The notes below the pieces were generated by a model. That model saw only the letters and a program-made list of their open reading frames with translations, made no database searches and was not told the DNA's origin. From an uncultured Cytophaga sp. (lineage in GTDB: Bacteria > Bacteroidota > Bacteroidia > Cytophagales > Cytophagaceae), in the NCBI RefSeq assembly GCF_937863595.1, contig NZ_CALMGQ010000176.1, positions 1-35,561 of the forward strand: a stretch of DNA of 35,561 nt, in the 5' to 3' direction. A program made the translations under genes and the position numbers. Numbering within the stretch: the stretch's first letter is position 1; the number at the start of each line of letters is the position of its first letter. Below are positions 1-6,168 of this stretch, piece after piece.

Positions 1-612
1 GATTCAGTTCAATATTTAAATGATTTAAATAAGTCAATCCTGCTTGACAAGTTTTTATCCGAATCATATTTTGAAAGATCAGATTTTTGACGATTCATTG
101 ATTCGGAAAAATCTTTAGATGATATTTCTATATATATAAATCTTAATCCAATAAGTTTAGATGGCTATTTTTGTCGTGGATTAATTTACGAAGATTTAAA
201 ACTTTATGATTTAGCTATTTTAGACTTTAAAAAAACATATAGTCTAGGTGGTTATGATTTTGCTTATTATGATGACTTGGCAAGAATTACATATAAACAA
301 CAAAAGTATTTAGAATCAATTAATTATTACACGAAATCAATTAAAATTCATCCTTCAGGCTTGAGTTATAAAGGACGGGGGATTTGTTATTACAAATTAG
401 ATGATTTTAATAAGGCAATACCTGACTTAGAAAAAGCTGTAGGAGTAATCGATAATGATGATACGTATTTCTTTTTAATTAATAGTTCAATGAAAATTAA
501 AAATACTGTCAAAGCATGTGGATATTTCAATGATGCAATTAAGAACCAAAGTTTTCTATTAACAGAAGAGTACTATAAAGCAATACTGATTTTAGATGGG
601 AAATGCAAGTAA
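1..612 (+). pseudogene. TPR-repeat protein, 5' end outside window, interrupted by in-frame TGA
   Basis: One reading frame runs from base 1 to the TAA at 610-612 and codes for tetratricopeptide-like helical repeats on both sides of a single TGA at 88-90. Before the stop it reads YLNDLNKSILLD and SESYFERSDF; after it comes SLDDISIYINLNP, then repeats such as LYDLAILDFKK and KYLESINYYTKSIKIHP. The TGA falls inside what looks like one continuous repeat. No ATG lies in frame between the stop and residue 111 from the end; the first usable start is a TTG at 277. TPR proteins are protein-interaction scaffolds. This is most simply a decayed gene or a sequencing error. A short functional protein started from TTG is possible but less likely. 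It has no clear partner downstream; a structured repeat begins within 10 bases of its stop. Confidence 0.6.
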
Positions 613-617
613 TACCT

Positions 618-785
618 GTTGCCAACAATTAGTTTGCATTTATTGTAGGCTTCTTTGTTAATATTGAGATTGGCGCATTAAAATCCGCGCAAATTGATTA
701 AATTTAAAAGGTTGCGCGGGTTCGGCGTTTAGGAAAGCGCAGCGCTCTTAAAGCCTACAACAAAAGCCACTATCAACGTTAGGGG
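618..785 (+). repeat. attC-like structured repeat, copy 1
   Basis: The 168-bp element can fold on itself over its whole length. The outer arm at 622-652 (contains TTGTAGGCTT) pairs with 751-785 (contains AAGCCTACAA), and an inner perfect stem pairs CCGCGCAA (685-692) with TTGCGCGG (712-719). It ends in AACGTTAGGGG (775-785), and the next copy begins with the complementary CCCCTAAC (1315-1322). This is the layout of a gene cassette bounded by integron attC sites, where the 7-base end boxes are complementary. The box GTTAGGG departs from the usual GTTRRRY at its last base, and no integrase is in view, so the identity is tentative. Confidence 0.5.
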
Positions 786-797
786 TAATTAAAGTAA

Positions 798-1328
798 ATG
801 AAACAACTTACAACATATTTTTACGAATTTTTGATTGTAGTACTTTTAGGGTCCTGTATTTTGCCTAGTACTGATAAAATTAAAAATTTAGATAATCCTG
901 ACAATTCGATAACAAAAGAATTTGGGATTGACATAGATGGGAAAATCATTTATCAATTTTATCAGAAATATGGCTTTTCGGATTTTGAAGAGCAATTGAT
1001 TTTGATTGTTAAAACAAATACGGTTGACTTTCTTACGACTAAACTTCCGTTCGATTCTCTTGAAATCAAAAAACTAAATAGAATAGATTTGAATAAATTT
1101 ATTATTGACAAGCCTATAAATTTTGATTCTGAAAAGACTATTCAATCTGATATTAGATTAACGTCTAAAGAATATGATGCCAGAAAAAATGACTTGGTTT
1201 TATATAATAATGGTAATTATAAGTTGATCCATAACGATTCGATTGAAACAATTTATGTATACGATTGGCTAAATGGATTGATGTATATCGAATCTAAAAA
1301 AACATTATTAACTGCCCCTAACAATTAG
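798..1328 (+). CDS. small lipoprotein of unknown function
   Basis: A 176-residue protein with a type II signal peptide: a hydrophobic stretch at residues 8-18 leads to the lipobox LLGSC, so Cys20 would be lipidated and the protein anchored in the cell envelope. The mature part is hydrophilic, rich in Asp, Asn, Ile and Lys, with no recognised domain or catalytic motif. The ATG lies 13 bases after the end of repeat copy 1. The last codons (P-N-N-stop) overlap the CCCCTAAC box that opens repeat copy 2, so gene and flanking repeats form a compact unit, as in a mobile cassette. I do not recognise a family; many cassette-borne lipoproteins are orphans. Confidence 0.75.
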   Translation: MKQLTTYFYEFLIVVLLGSCILPSTDKIKNLDNPDNSITKEFGIDIDGKIIYQFYQKYGFSDFEEQLILIVKTNTVDFLTTKLPFDSLEIKKLNRIDLNKFIIDKPINFDSEKTIQSDIRLTSKEYDARKNDLVLYNNGNYKLIHNDSIETIYVYDWLNGLMYIESKKTLLTAPNN

Positions 1329-1497
1329 CGGTATTTATTGTAGGCTTCTTTGATAATTTTGAGATTGGTGCCTTAAACTCTGCATAATTTGATTAAATTT
1401 AAAAGCTGCACAAATCCTGATATTCGCCACAGCGAAATGAATGTAGGAAAGTCCAATTCTTGCAAGGTTTGTATTCACGATAACCAACACCGTTACC
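1315..1497 (+). repeat. attC-like structured repeat, copy 2 (diverged)
   Basis: Bases 1334-1411 align with 639-716 of copy 1 (shared TTTATTGTAGGCTTCTTTG, GAGATTGG, TTGATTAAATTTAAAAG). The right half is also related (TAGGAAAG, TCTT and CGTTA in the same order), but self-pairing of the outer arms is poorer. It begins with CCCCTAAC, complementary to the end of copy 1, and ends near CCGTTACC at 1491-1497. A small hairpin TTCGC-CACA-GCGAA lies at 1423-1436. The two copies enclose the lipoprotein gene as direct repeats. Confidence 0.5.
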
Positions 1498-1519
1498 TCC
1501 AAGCTGAAAAGCAAACCAT

Positions 1520-2362
1520 ATGTCAATAGAAAACATACCTGAAATGTACATTAAGAACAATCAAGAAAATCCTGATTTGTTTGTATATGATTTTAAAATG
1601 ACCAATGATGTTGTTAAAAGCAAGGTCAATTTAGGTATGAATATGTTTAGCTTTTTACAAGTTGGGAAAAAGCAAGTACACTTTGCCGGAACAGCAGTTG
1701 CAGTAAACAAAGATCAATCGTTGCTGTTAAAAAAAGGGAATTGGCTGTGGACAGAGTTATTAGATACAGAAGCTATTTATTACTGTAAGCTCTTTTTCTT
1801 TTCAGAAAATAAAATAAAAGAGTTTCTAGAAAAACACACCAAAAACCTAAAAACCGTTCAAGAAGAAACGCCCTATTTTATCATCGGCAATGATGCATAC
1901 ATAACTTCTTACCTAAATTCATTATCTACCATTAGTGAAGCACCACCAGTTTTTTTGCAGAATTTACTTTCAGTAAAATTTGAAGAATTGATGCTCTATC
2001 TTCTACAGAAATATGGGAAAAAATTTGAACTGTATCTGCATTCTTTAATCGTTATTGAAACGTCACCTTTCAAAGAAATTGTAGAAAGTAAAATTCATTC
2101 GAATCTAAAATTGGAAGAAATTGCGTTTTTATGCAATATGAGTTTGTCTACGTTTAAACGTTATTTCATAAAAGAATATAACGAGTCGCCCGGTAAATGG
2201 CTACAAGATAAACGACTTCAAAAAGCAAAAGAACTGTTAAAACAAGGGGATTTAAAACCGTCAGACATCTATTTAGATTTTGGATATAATAACCTTTCAA
2301 ACTTTAGTGCTGCCTATAAAAACAAATTCGGATTTAGTCCAAATCAGACTTCAAATGAATAG
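1520..2362 (+). CDS. AraC/XylS-family transcriptional regulator
   Basis: A 280-residue DNA-binding regulator. The C-terminal ~95 residues form the double helix-turn-helix of the AraC family: the first HTH is around LEEIAFLCNMSLSTFKRYF, followed by the linker helix SPGKWLQDKRLQKAKELL and a second HTH around PSDIYLDFGYNNLSNFSAAY, ending in the family signature KNKFGFSPNQ. The N-terminal ~150 residues are beta-rich and look like the cupin-type sensor domain of this family. Proteins of this type usually sense a small molecule or partner protein and activate nearby genes. The adjacent heme-binding-like gene at 2477 is a possible but unproven target. The ATG at 1520 follows attC-like copy 2 closely. 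Confidence 0.9.
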   Translation: MSIENIPEMYIKNNQENPDLFVYDFKMTNDVVKSKVNLGMNMFSFLQVGKKQVHFAGTAVAVNKDQSLLLKKGNWLWTELLDTEAIYYCKLFFFSENKIKEFLEKHTKNLKTVQEETPYFIIGNDAYITSYLNSLSTISEAPPVFLQNLLSVKFEELMLYLLQKYGKKFELYLHSLIVIETSPFKEIVESKIHSNLKLEEIAFLCNMSLSTFKRYFIKEYNESPGKWLQDKRLQKAKELLKQGDLKPSDIYLDFGYNNLSNFSAAYKNKFGFSPNQTSNE

Positions 2363-2434
2363 TGCTTTTGAAATTTGACCTTTTTTCATAAGCTATTGAA
2401 CTGTTTTAGTAACTCCACAGGATAACTCTGGTGG

Positions 2435-2442
2435 TACCTTTG
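2435..2442 (+). promoter_or_regulatory. candidate Bacteroidota -7 element TACCTTTG
   Basis: TACCTTTG matches the TAnnTTTG -7 consensus of Bacteroidota primary sigma factor promoters and lies 34 bases before the ATG at 2477. No TTG-type -33 element is seen at the expected 17-23 base spacing, so the call rests on the -7 box alone. Confidence 0.35.
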
Positions 2443-2476
2443 TATCAAATTTATTTTCATACTAAAACAAGAAATT

Positions 2477-2875
2477 ATGAATATTACATTAGCACAAGCA
2501 GAAAAAGCAATTGCAGCAGCAAAGCAAAAATCTATAACAATTGATACAAAAATGAACATTGCAATTGTAGATGCAGGCGCAAATTTAGTAGCATTTGCAC
2601 GTATGGACGGAGCTTGGTTGGGTTCTTTAGACATCTCAATTAAAAAAGCAAAAACAGCTCGTTATTTTGATATGAATACGGGCATTATTGGAGAGTTGTC
2701 TCAACCTGGTCAACCCTTATACAACATTGAACATTCGAATAATGGATTGATTACGTTTCCGGGTGGTGTGCCAATTAAAAACGCAGCAGGCGAAATTATT
2801 GGAGCTATTGGAGTAAGCGGAAGTTCGGTTGAAAACGACCACACGGTTGCAGCGGCCGGAGCAGTAGCAATCTAA
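2477..2875 (+). CDS. GlcG/HbpS-family heme-binding-like protein
   Basis: 132 residues, the usual length for the haem_degrading/GlcG family (PF03928), and recognisable end to end: the N-terminal [17 protein letters not shown] helix, the core strand [21 protein letters not shown], the loop [11 protein letters not shown], and the C-terminal [25 protein letters not shown]. Members bind heme or flavin-like small molecules (HbpS) or occur in small-metabolite operons (GlcG, PduO C-terminal domain); most have no proven reaction. No signal peptide, so cytoplasmic. It is monocistronic, with its own candidate -7 box and a strong terminator 120 bases downstream, and follows an AraC regulator in the same direction. 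Confidence 0.85.
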   Translation: MNITLAQAEKAIAAAKQKSITIDTKMNIAIVDAGANLVAFARMDGAWLGSLDISIKKAKTARYFDMNTGIIGELSQPGQPLYNIEHSNNGLITFPGGVPIKNAAGEIIGAIGVSGSSVENDHTVAAAGAVAI

Positions 2876-2912
2876 TATCCTGCCTTATTTAAAATTAGTC
2901 CAACCAATGAGG

Positions 2913-2938
2913 AAGGTTGGCCGAAAAGGCACAACCTT
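2913..2938. repeat. GTTG-GCC palindrome (family B)
   Basis: Hairpin AAGGTTGGCC-gaaaa-GGC-a-CAACCTT. It belongs to the dispersed intergenic palindrome family, also seen at 3264-3298, 11286-11317, 11380-11407, 19816-19895 and 29003-29031, in which a GTTG arm, a GCC step, a 3-5 base A/T loop and the complement recur. It could act as a terminator or RNA-stabilising hairpin. Confidence 0.5.
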
Positions 2939-2996
2939 GGCGACTTAATATAGGACTAAAATAGATTTGGATTTGGTATCATACCATGCAGATTCA

Positions 2997-3040
2997 TTTA
3001 AAGAGGGTGATTTTTTTTAATCACCCTCTTTAAATTTTAT
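2997..3040. terminator. strong intrinsic terminator hairpin
   Basis: A perfect 16-bp stem, arm 2997-3012 (contains AAAGAGGGTGATT) and arm 3019-3034 (contains AATCACCCTCTTT), closes a six-T loop and is followed by the T-rich run 3035-3047. It ends transcription from the heme-binding-like gene at 2477. The A-rich left flank would let it work in the other direction too, though no gene enters from the right here. Confidence 0.85.
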
Positions 3041-3353
3041 TTTTTTGATTGCGTTTTAGTTTTTTTTCGTGGTTGAATCTTTTCGACCAGATTTTAGGTG
3101 GTTGTCCGAAAAGTCATAACCACGGCGGGCTGTGGCGTACATGGATAGTTGATTTTAATACGTAAGTTCAAAATTACGCGCTAACTTTTTCAGTACCCCT
3201 TAATTTCTACTACAAAATAGTCGAATTTCAAATAAGGGTATATCATAAGCTAAGCACCAAACTACCCGTTGTTGTGCTTTTTCTAGCCAACAACCGAGCA
3301 AGGTCAAAATATATTTTAAACTATTATGACCTTAGATTTGGTATGCCTCCTAA
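3041..3353. other. non-coding stretch with weak palindromes
   Basis: No gene is seen between the terminator and the T9SS remnant. The stretch contains an imperfect palindrome at 3099-3123 (GTGGTT ... AACCAC around tccgaaaag), a family B palindrome at 3264-3298 (GTTGTTGTGC ... GCCAACAAC), and an AAGGTCA ... TGACCTT pair at about 3299-3334 just beyond the stop of the - strand remnant, which could terminate it. Confidence 0.5.
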
Positions 3354-3635
3354 TTAGTCAACGATTACTTTTGCTCTGTACGTATATCCATCTTCGGTAA
3401 GCGATTCAAGAAATAATAATCCTTTGAAAGAAGTTTTAATATCATTGGAATGGAATTCTTCAACTTCGCCTAATAGGTTAATCACTCGTGTTGAACGAAT
3501 AGCTTTGGAGAATTCAATTTTAAACGAACCGTTAGAAGGGTTTGGGTAAACAATAATATGTTGGCTTTGATACAGTTGTTTCGGTAGAGAAGTAGTTACA
3601 TCTCCTGAAAATTTTTGCACAACGTTATTAATCAT
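3354..3635 (-). pseudogene. T9SS type A C-terminal sorting-domain remnant
   Basis: The coded 93 residues are almost entirely a Por/type IX secretion C-terminal sorting domain: the opening motif IIVYPNPSNGSFKIEF, the middle INLLGEV, and a terminal strand ending in YTYRAKVIVD. Such domains sit at the end of large secreted proteins, direct them across the outer membrane and are then cleaved. Here there is no signal peptide and no passenger domain. The frame is open only 22 further codons upstream (to a stop at 3702-3704), reading CSLDSKDGSLFIID, which looks like the tail of a lost longer protein. I read it as the 3' remnant of a deleted secreted-protein gene. Confidence 0.65.
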
Positions 3636-3798
3636 ATCTATGATAAATAAACTGCCATCTTTTGAATCTAAGGAACATATTTTTATAGTTATGTAAAAGT
3701 ATTAAAATAATCAATCGATACACGGGTGGATTATCGGGTTCTTTCAATTCTGCTAGTTTCTCATCGTGTTTTCTGGCACAAACACGGTGAAGGGCACG

Positions 3799-3827
3799 TT
3801 TGCGGAGTATTTATATGGGTACGTTTG
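3799..3827 (+). promoter_or_regulatory. Bacteroidota-type promoter for the hydrolase pair
   Basis: TTTG at 3799-3802, a 17-base spacer, then TACGTTTG at 3820-3827. This matches the TTTG / TAnnTTTG arrangement of Bacteroidota primary promoters. Transcription would start near 3834, about 47 bases before the ATG at 3881. Confidence 0.6.
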
Positions 3828-3880
3828 CCAACAATGGTGAAATTATTGTAAATTTCAACCTTAGCTAGACGACTTAAAAA

Positions 3881-4792
3881 ATGAAAATAAAAAGCAACTC
3901 GTATTTTAAAGACGAAAAGACAGATTTGAATTATTTTGAAAATTGGGTTAAACAATTAGAAGCTATTAACGGCAGGCAATACGAGCGTTTTGAAATTGAA
4001 ACTTCGCTAGGTAAAACCCATGTTTGGGGATTGAATACTAAAGAAGAAGACTTGGAAACCTTAGTGATTTTTCCAGGCGCTAGAACAACCGCTTTAATTT
4101 GGGACTTTGACAAAGGACTTGATAACTTAAACCAGAAGTTTCGCATTTTTATGGTAGAGACCAATGGACTTCCAAATTTAAGTACGGGCGATACACCAGA
4201 TATCAAATCGTTGGATTATGGATTTTGGGCAGATGAAGTTTTAGTTCAATTAAAAATTGAAAAAGCATTTGTCGCTGGTGCATCCTTTGGTGGTCTAATT
4301 GGTATGAAACTTGGTATTGTGAAACCCGAAAAAGTTAAGGCTGTGTTTTTGTTAAATCCCGGTTGCTTACAAGCTTTTTCGTTGACGCTTAAAAATCTAT
4401 ATTTTAATCTTCTTCCTATACTAAAACCAACTGAAAAGAATGTGTTGAAATTTCTTGATAAAGCTGTTTTTTCTAAGCCCACCCATCAGCTCTCGGCAGT
4501 GGCAGAAAAGATGTTAGTTGACTACGAAGTTTTTGCCATTAGTCGCTATAAAGACAACACCCAAAAGCCTTATTATATGGATACGCAATTGGATCAAGTA
4601 ACGGTTGATACCTACCTGCTTGAAGGGGATAAAGACGTATTGTTTCCATTTCAAAAATCTATTGATAATGCCCAAAAACACCTTAAGACATTAAAAGCAA
4701 CAAAAGTATTTAGTAATGTAGGACACGGTATTGAAACCTACGACAAAGCGATGAATTACATTGGGGAAATAATAAAAAACTACCCAAACTAA
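3881..4792 (+). CDS. alpha/beta-fold hydrolase
   Basis: A 303-residue alpha/beta hydrolase of normal length. The visible catalytic set is the nucleophile Ser135 in the elbow GASFGG, the acid Asp252 (or Asp250) in EGDKDVLFP, and His282 in NVGHGIETYD. The oxyanion region is near VIFPGARTT at about residue 61. A helical cap lies between residues 150 and 230. No signal peptide, so a cytoplasmic esterase, lactonase or C-C hydrolase; the substrate cannot be read from sequence. It is followed after 46 bases by a small muconolactone-isomerase-like gene, probably in one operon under the promoter at 3799-3827. That pairing hints at lactone or aromatic-ring metabolism, but this is inference. Confidence 0.88.
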   Translation: MKIKSNSYFKDEKTDLNYFENWVKQLEAINGRQYERFEIETSLGKTHVWGLNTKEEDLETLVIFPGARTTALIWDFDKGLDNLNQKFRIFMVETNGLPNLSTGDTPDIKSLDYGFWADEVLVQLKIEKAFVAGASFGGLIGMKLGIVKPEKVKAVFLLNPGCLQAFSLTLKNLYFNLLPILKPTEKNVLKFLDKAVFSKPTHQLSAVAEKMLVDYEVFAISRYKDNTQKPYYMDTQLDQVTVDTYLLEGDKDVLFPFQKSIDNAQKHLKTLKATKVFSNVGHGIETYDKAMNYIGEIIKNYPN

Positions 4793-4838
4793 AACCAGAG
4801 TAGCGTAAGCTAATAAACATAAAAAACCAAGCCACACA

Positions 4839-5090
4839 ATGCATACATTTATGGTAGACATCCTTTTACAAGGAATAGATACTGACACTCGATTGAACTT
4901 ATTACCTAGAGAACAAGATCTGTTAAAAGAATGGGAAGACAATGGAACCCTTCTGGCTTCTTACCTAAAAGGCGATACCTATGGCATTTACTTGGTTTTA
5001 ATGGCTGCTGACAAAACAGATGTAGACAATAAACTTGCAACACTGCCATACTATCCCTATATGAAAATTGAAATCAATACATTAAAGTAG
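4839..5090 (+). CDS. muconolactone-isomerase-like (dimeric alpha-beta barrel) protein
   Basis: 83 residues, with an N-terminal strand MVDILLQGID, a basic/acidic helix (LPREQDLLKEWEDNG), then TYGIYLVLMAADKTDVDNKLATLPYYPYMKIEI. This order and length fit the muconolactone delta-isomerase / YCII-like group of small ferredoxin-like proteins, which dimerise or form larger rings. A true isomerase would act on muconolactone in the beta-ketoadipate pathway, but no other gene of that pathway is present, so a general small enzyme or binding role is as likely. Probably cotranscribed with the hydrolase upstream. The second Met (residue 5) is an alternative start. Confidence 0.65.
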   Translation: MHTFMVDILLQGIDTDTRLNLLPREQDLLKEWEDNGTLLASYLKGDTYGIYLVLMAADKTDVDNKLATLPYYPYMKIEINTLK

Positions 5091-5160
5091 TACGTCACTA
5101 AACGTAATTTGGATCAATAATTACGGTACCTAAGGGGCTTTTAAACGTAGTAGAGTCTCT

Positions 5161-5203
5161 CTTTCTTACCGTATGCTGTGGCACACAAAACACGGTAAGA
5201 AAG
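5161..5203. terminator. hairpin after the hydrolase operon
   Basis: A perfect 12-bp stem, CTTTCTTACCGT (5161-5172) with ACGGTAAGAAAG (5192-5203), and a 19-base loop. It lies 70 bases after the stop at 5090. A second small inverted repeat, CGTAATT / AATTACG, lies at 5103-5125. There is no T-tract on the + strand, so this may be a processing or stability hairpin rather than a classical intrinsic terminator. Confidence 0.45.
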
Positions 5204-5325
5204 AATTGAATTAAGTGGGTATTTAAAATGACTCTATAGAAGTCTAAATCCAAACTAGAGTACACAAAAAAAATATTACCCGATGAAACAATACTATCGT
5301 TCTTCATTCCACACCCACTACGATT

Positions 5326-5781
5326 ATGAATCCATACCTTGAAATGCTTGATGCTGCTTCTGGTATTCGGCTTGAACCCATAGAATTTATATATACCGAA
5401 CAAGAAATTGATTGGGATAATAATTGGCTGCGCACCTTGGTTACGGTGAAAGCGAACGATTTTTCTGAAACTTATGAAGCGAACTTTTTGACTTTAGATT
5501 TTGAACGGTTCAAACAAGAGTTACTGCTTTTAAATACCGATAGCTGTGCCTGCGCAGTTTTCTGCGGACTAGAAGATCAACTGGAAATCGCAATTACCAG
5601 AGCAACGCCCGATTCATTTTTTGTGCGTATTCGTTCCAGCGATCAAGTAACGAATGACGCAATGCCAGTGAGCTATGAACTTACACTACAACAAGCAACG
5701 TTAGATGTATTGATTTCTCAACTCCAGATGATCACAAAAGCATTTCCTATTAGAGGTGATTTTACTATCAAAAATAGTTAA
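5326..5781 (+). CDS. WapI-immunity-like small protein
   Basis: 151 residues, soluble, acidic. The segment EIDWDNNWLRTLVTVKANDFSETYEANFLTLDF, which I quote only by its core DWDNNWL and TLDFERFKQELL, resembles the pattern of the WapI-type immunity family: an Asn-Trp-Leu after an acidic turn, paired strands, a Leu/Asp/Phe turn and a helix. A second beta-rich half follows. Bacillus WapI protects cells from the tRNase toxin WapA. The match here is by eye and only partial. The gene is preceded by 235 non-coding bases and followed by 387. If right, it marks the start of an immunity-rich block. The alternative is an unrelated DUF of similar fold. Confidence 0.4.
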   Translation: MNPYLEMLDAASGIRLEPIEFIYTEQEIDWDNNWLRTLVTVKANDFSETYEANFLTLDFERFKQELLLLNTDSCACAVFCGLEDQLEIAITRATPDSFFVRIRSSDQVTNDAMPVSYELTLQQATLDVLISQLQMITKAFPIRGDFTIKNS

Positions 5782-6168
5782 GAGAATTGTTTATACAGCA
5801 CACCAATACAAAGACGGACTGAAGAGCGTATGAGGGTTATGGTTGGTGTGTAACAAACTAGGGTGCACTGACCCCTACCGGAGTCAGTGCTTAGATTGGA
5901 AGAGTTGTAGTTAATCAAAGATTAAATTCTTCCACCTTGGTTTGCACGTTCACCTCTCAGCACAGCCAGAGCGAATCAACATGGAACTGAAATGTAATTT
6001 GGTATACTTTTCTTCACGGTGTGATAGGAATCAATTCAATCTTTTTTTAGTATATTCACCTCTTGTATAGTTCATATGTTTTGGTATTAATTATCTTGAC
6101 GCATTGTGTTTGCCTGCAATACTATTCAACAATAAAAAGAGTTGAAGCAATGAAATGAATGCGATGCT
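5782..6168. other. non-coding stretch with two hairpins
   Basis: No gene is visible in these 387 bases. GCACTGAC (5865-5872) pairs with GTCAGTGC (5883-5890) around cccctaccgga; the same TGACCCCTACCGG core recurs at 15913-15930. A second nested hairpin is GGAAGA (5898-5903) with TCTTCC (5928-5933), enclosing TTAATC-aaa-GATTAA (5911-5925). The remainder, 5940-6168, is AT-rich leader for the next gene with no clear promoter. Confidence 0.5.

Noticed and set aside
1335..1526. 63-codon - strand frame across the second attC-like repeat
   Set aside because: It lies inside a structured repeat, has no protein-like composition, and overlaps the AraC start.
3761..3955. 64-codon - strand frame covering the hydrolase promoter and start
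   Set aside because: Overlaps a strong promoter and the N-terminus of a convincing hydrolase; composition is not protein-like.
5283..5342. Short + strand reading frame starting MKQYYRSSF just before the gene at 5326
   Set aside because: Nineteen codons, out of frame with and overlapping the start of the better-supported 151-aa gene; no sign of coding beyond chance.
5782..6168. tRNA or structured RNA gene suggested by two adjacent hairpins
   Set aside because: No cloverleaf, anticodon arm or T-loop signature could be built; the hairpins match dispersed repeats instead.
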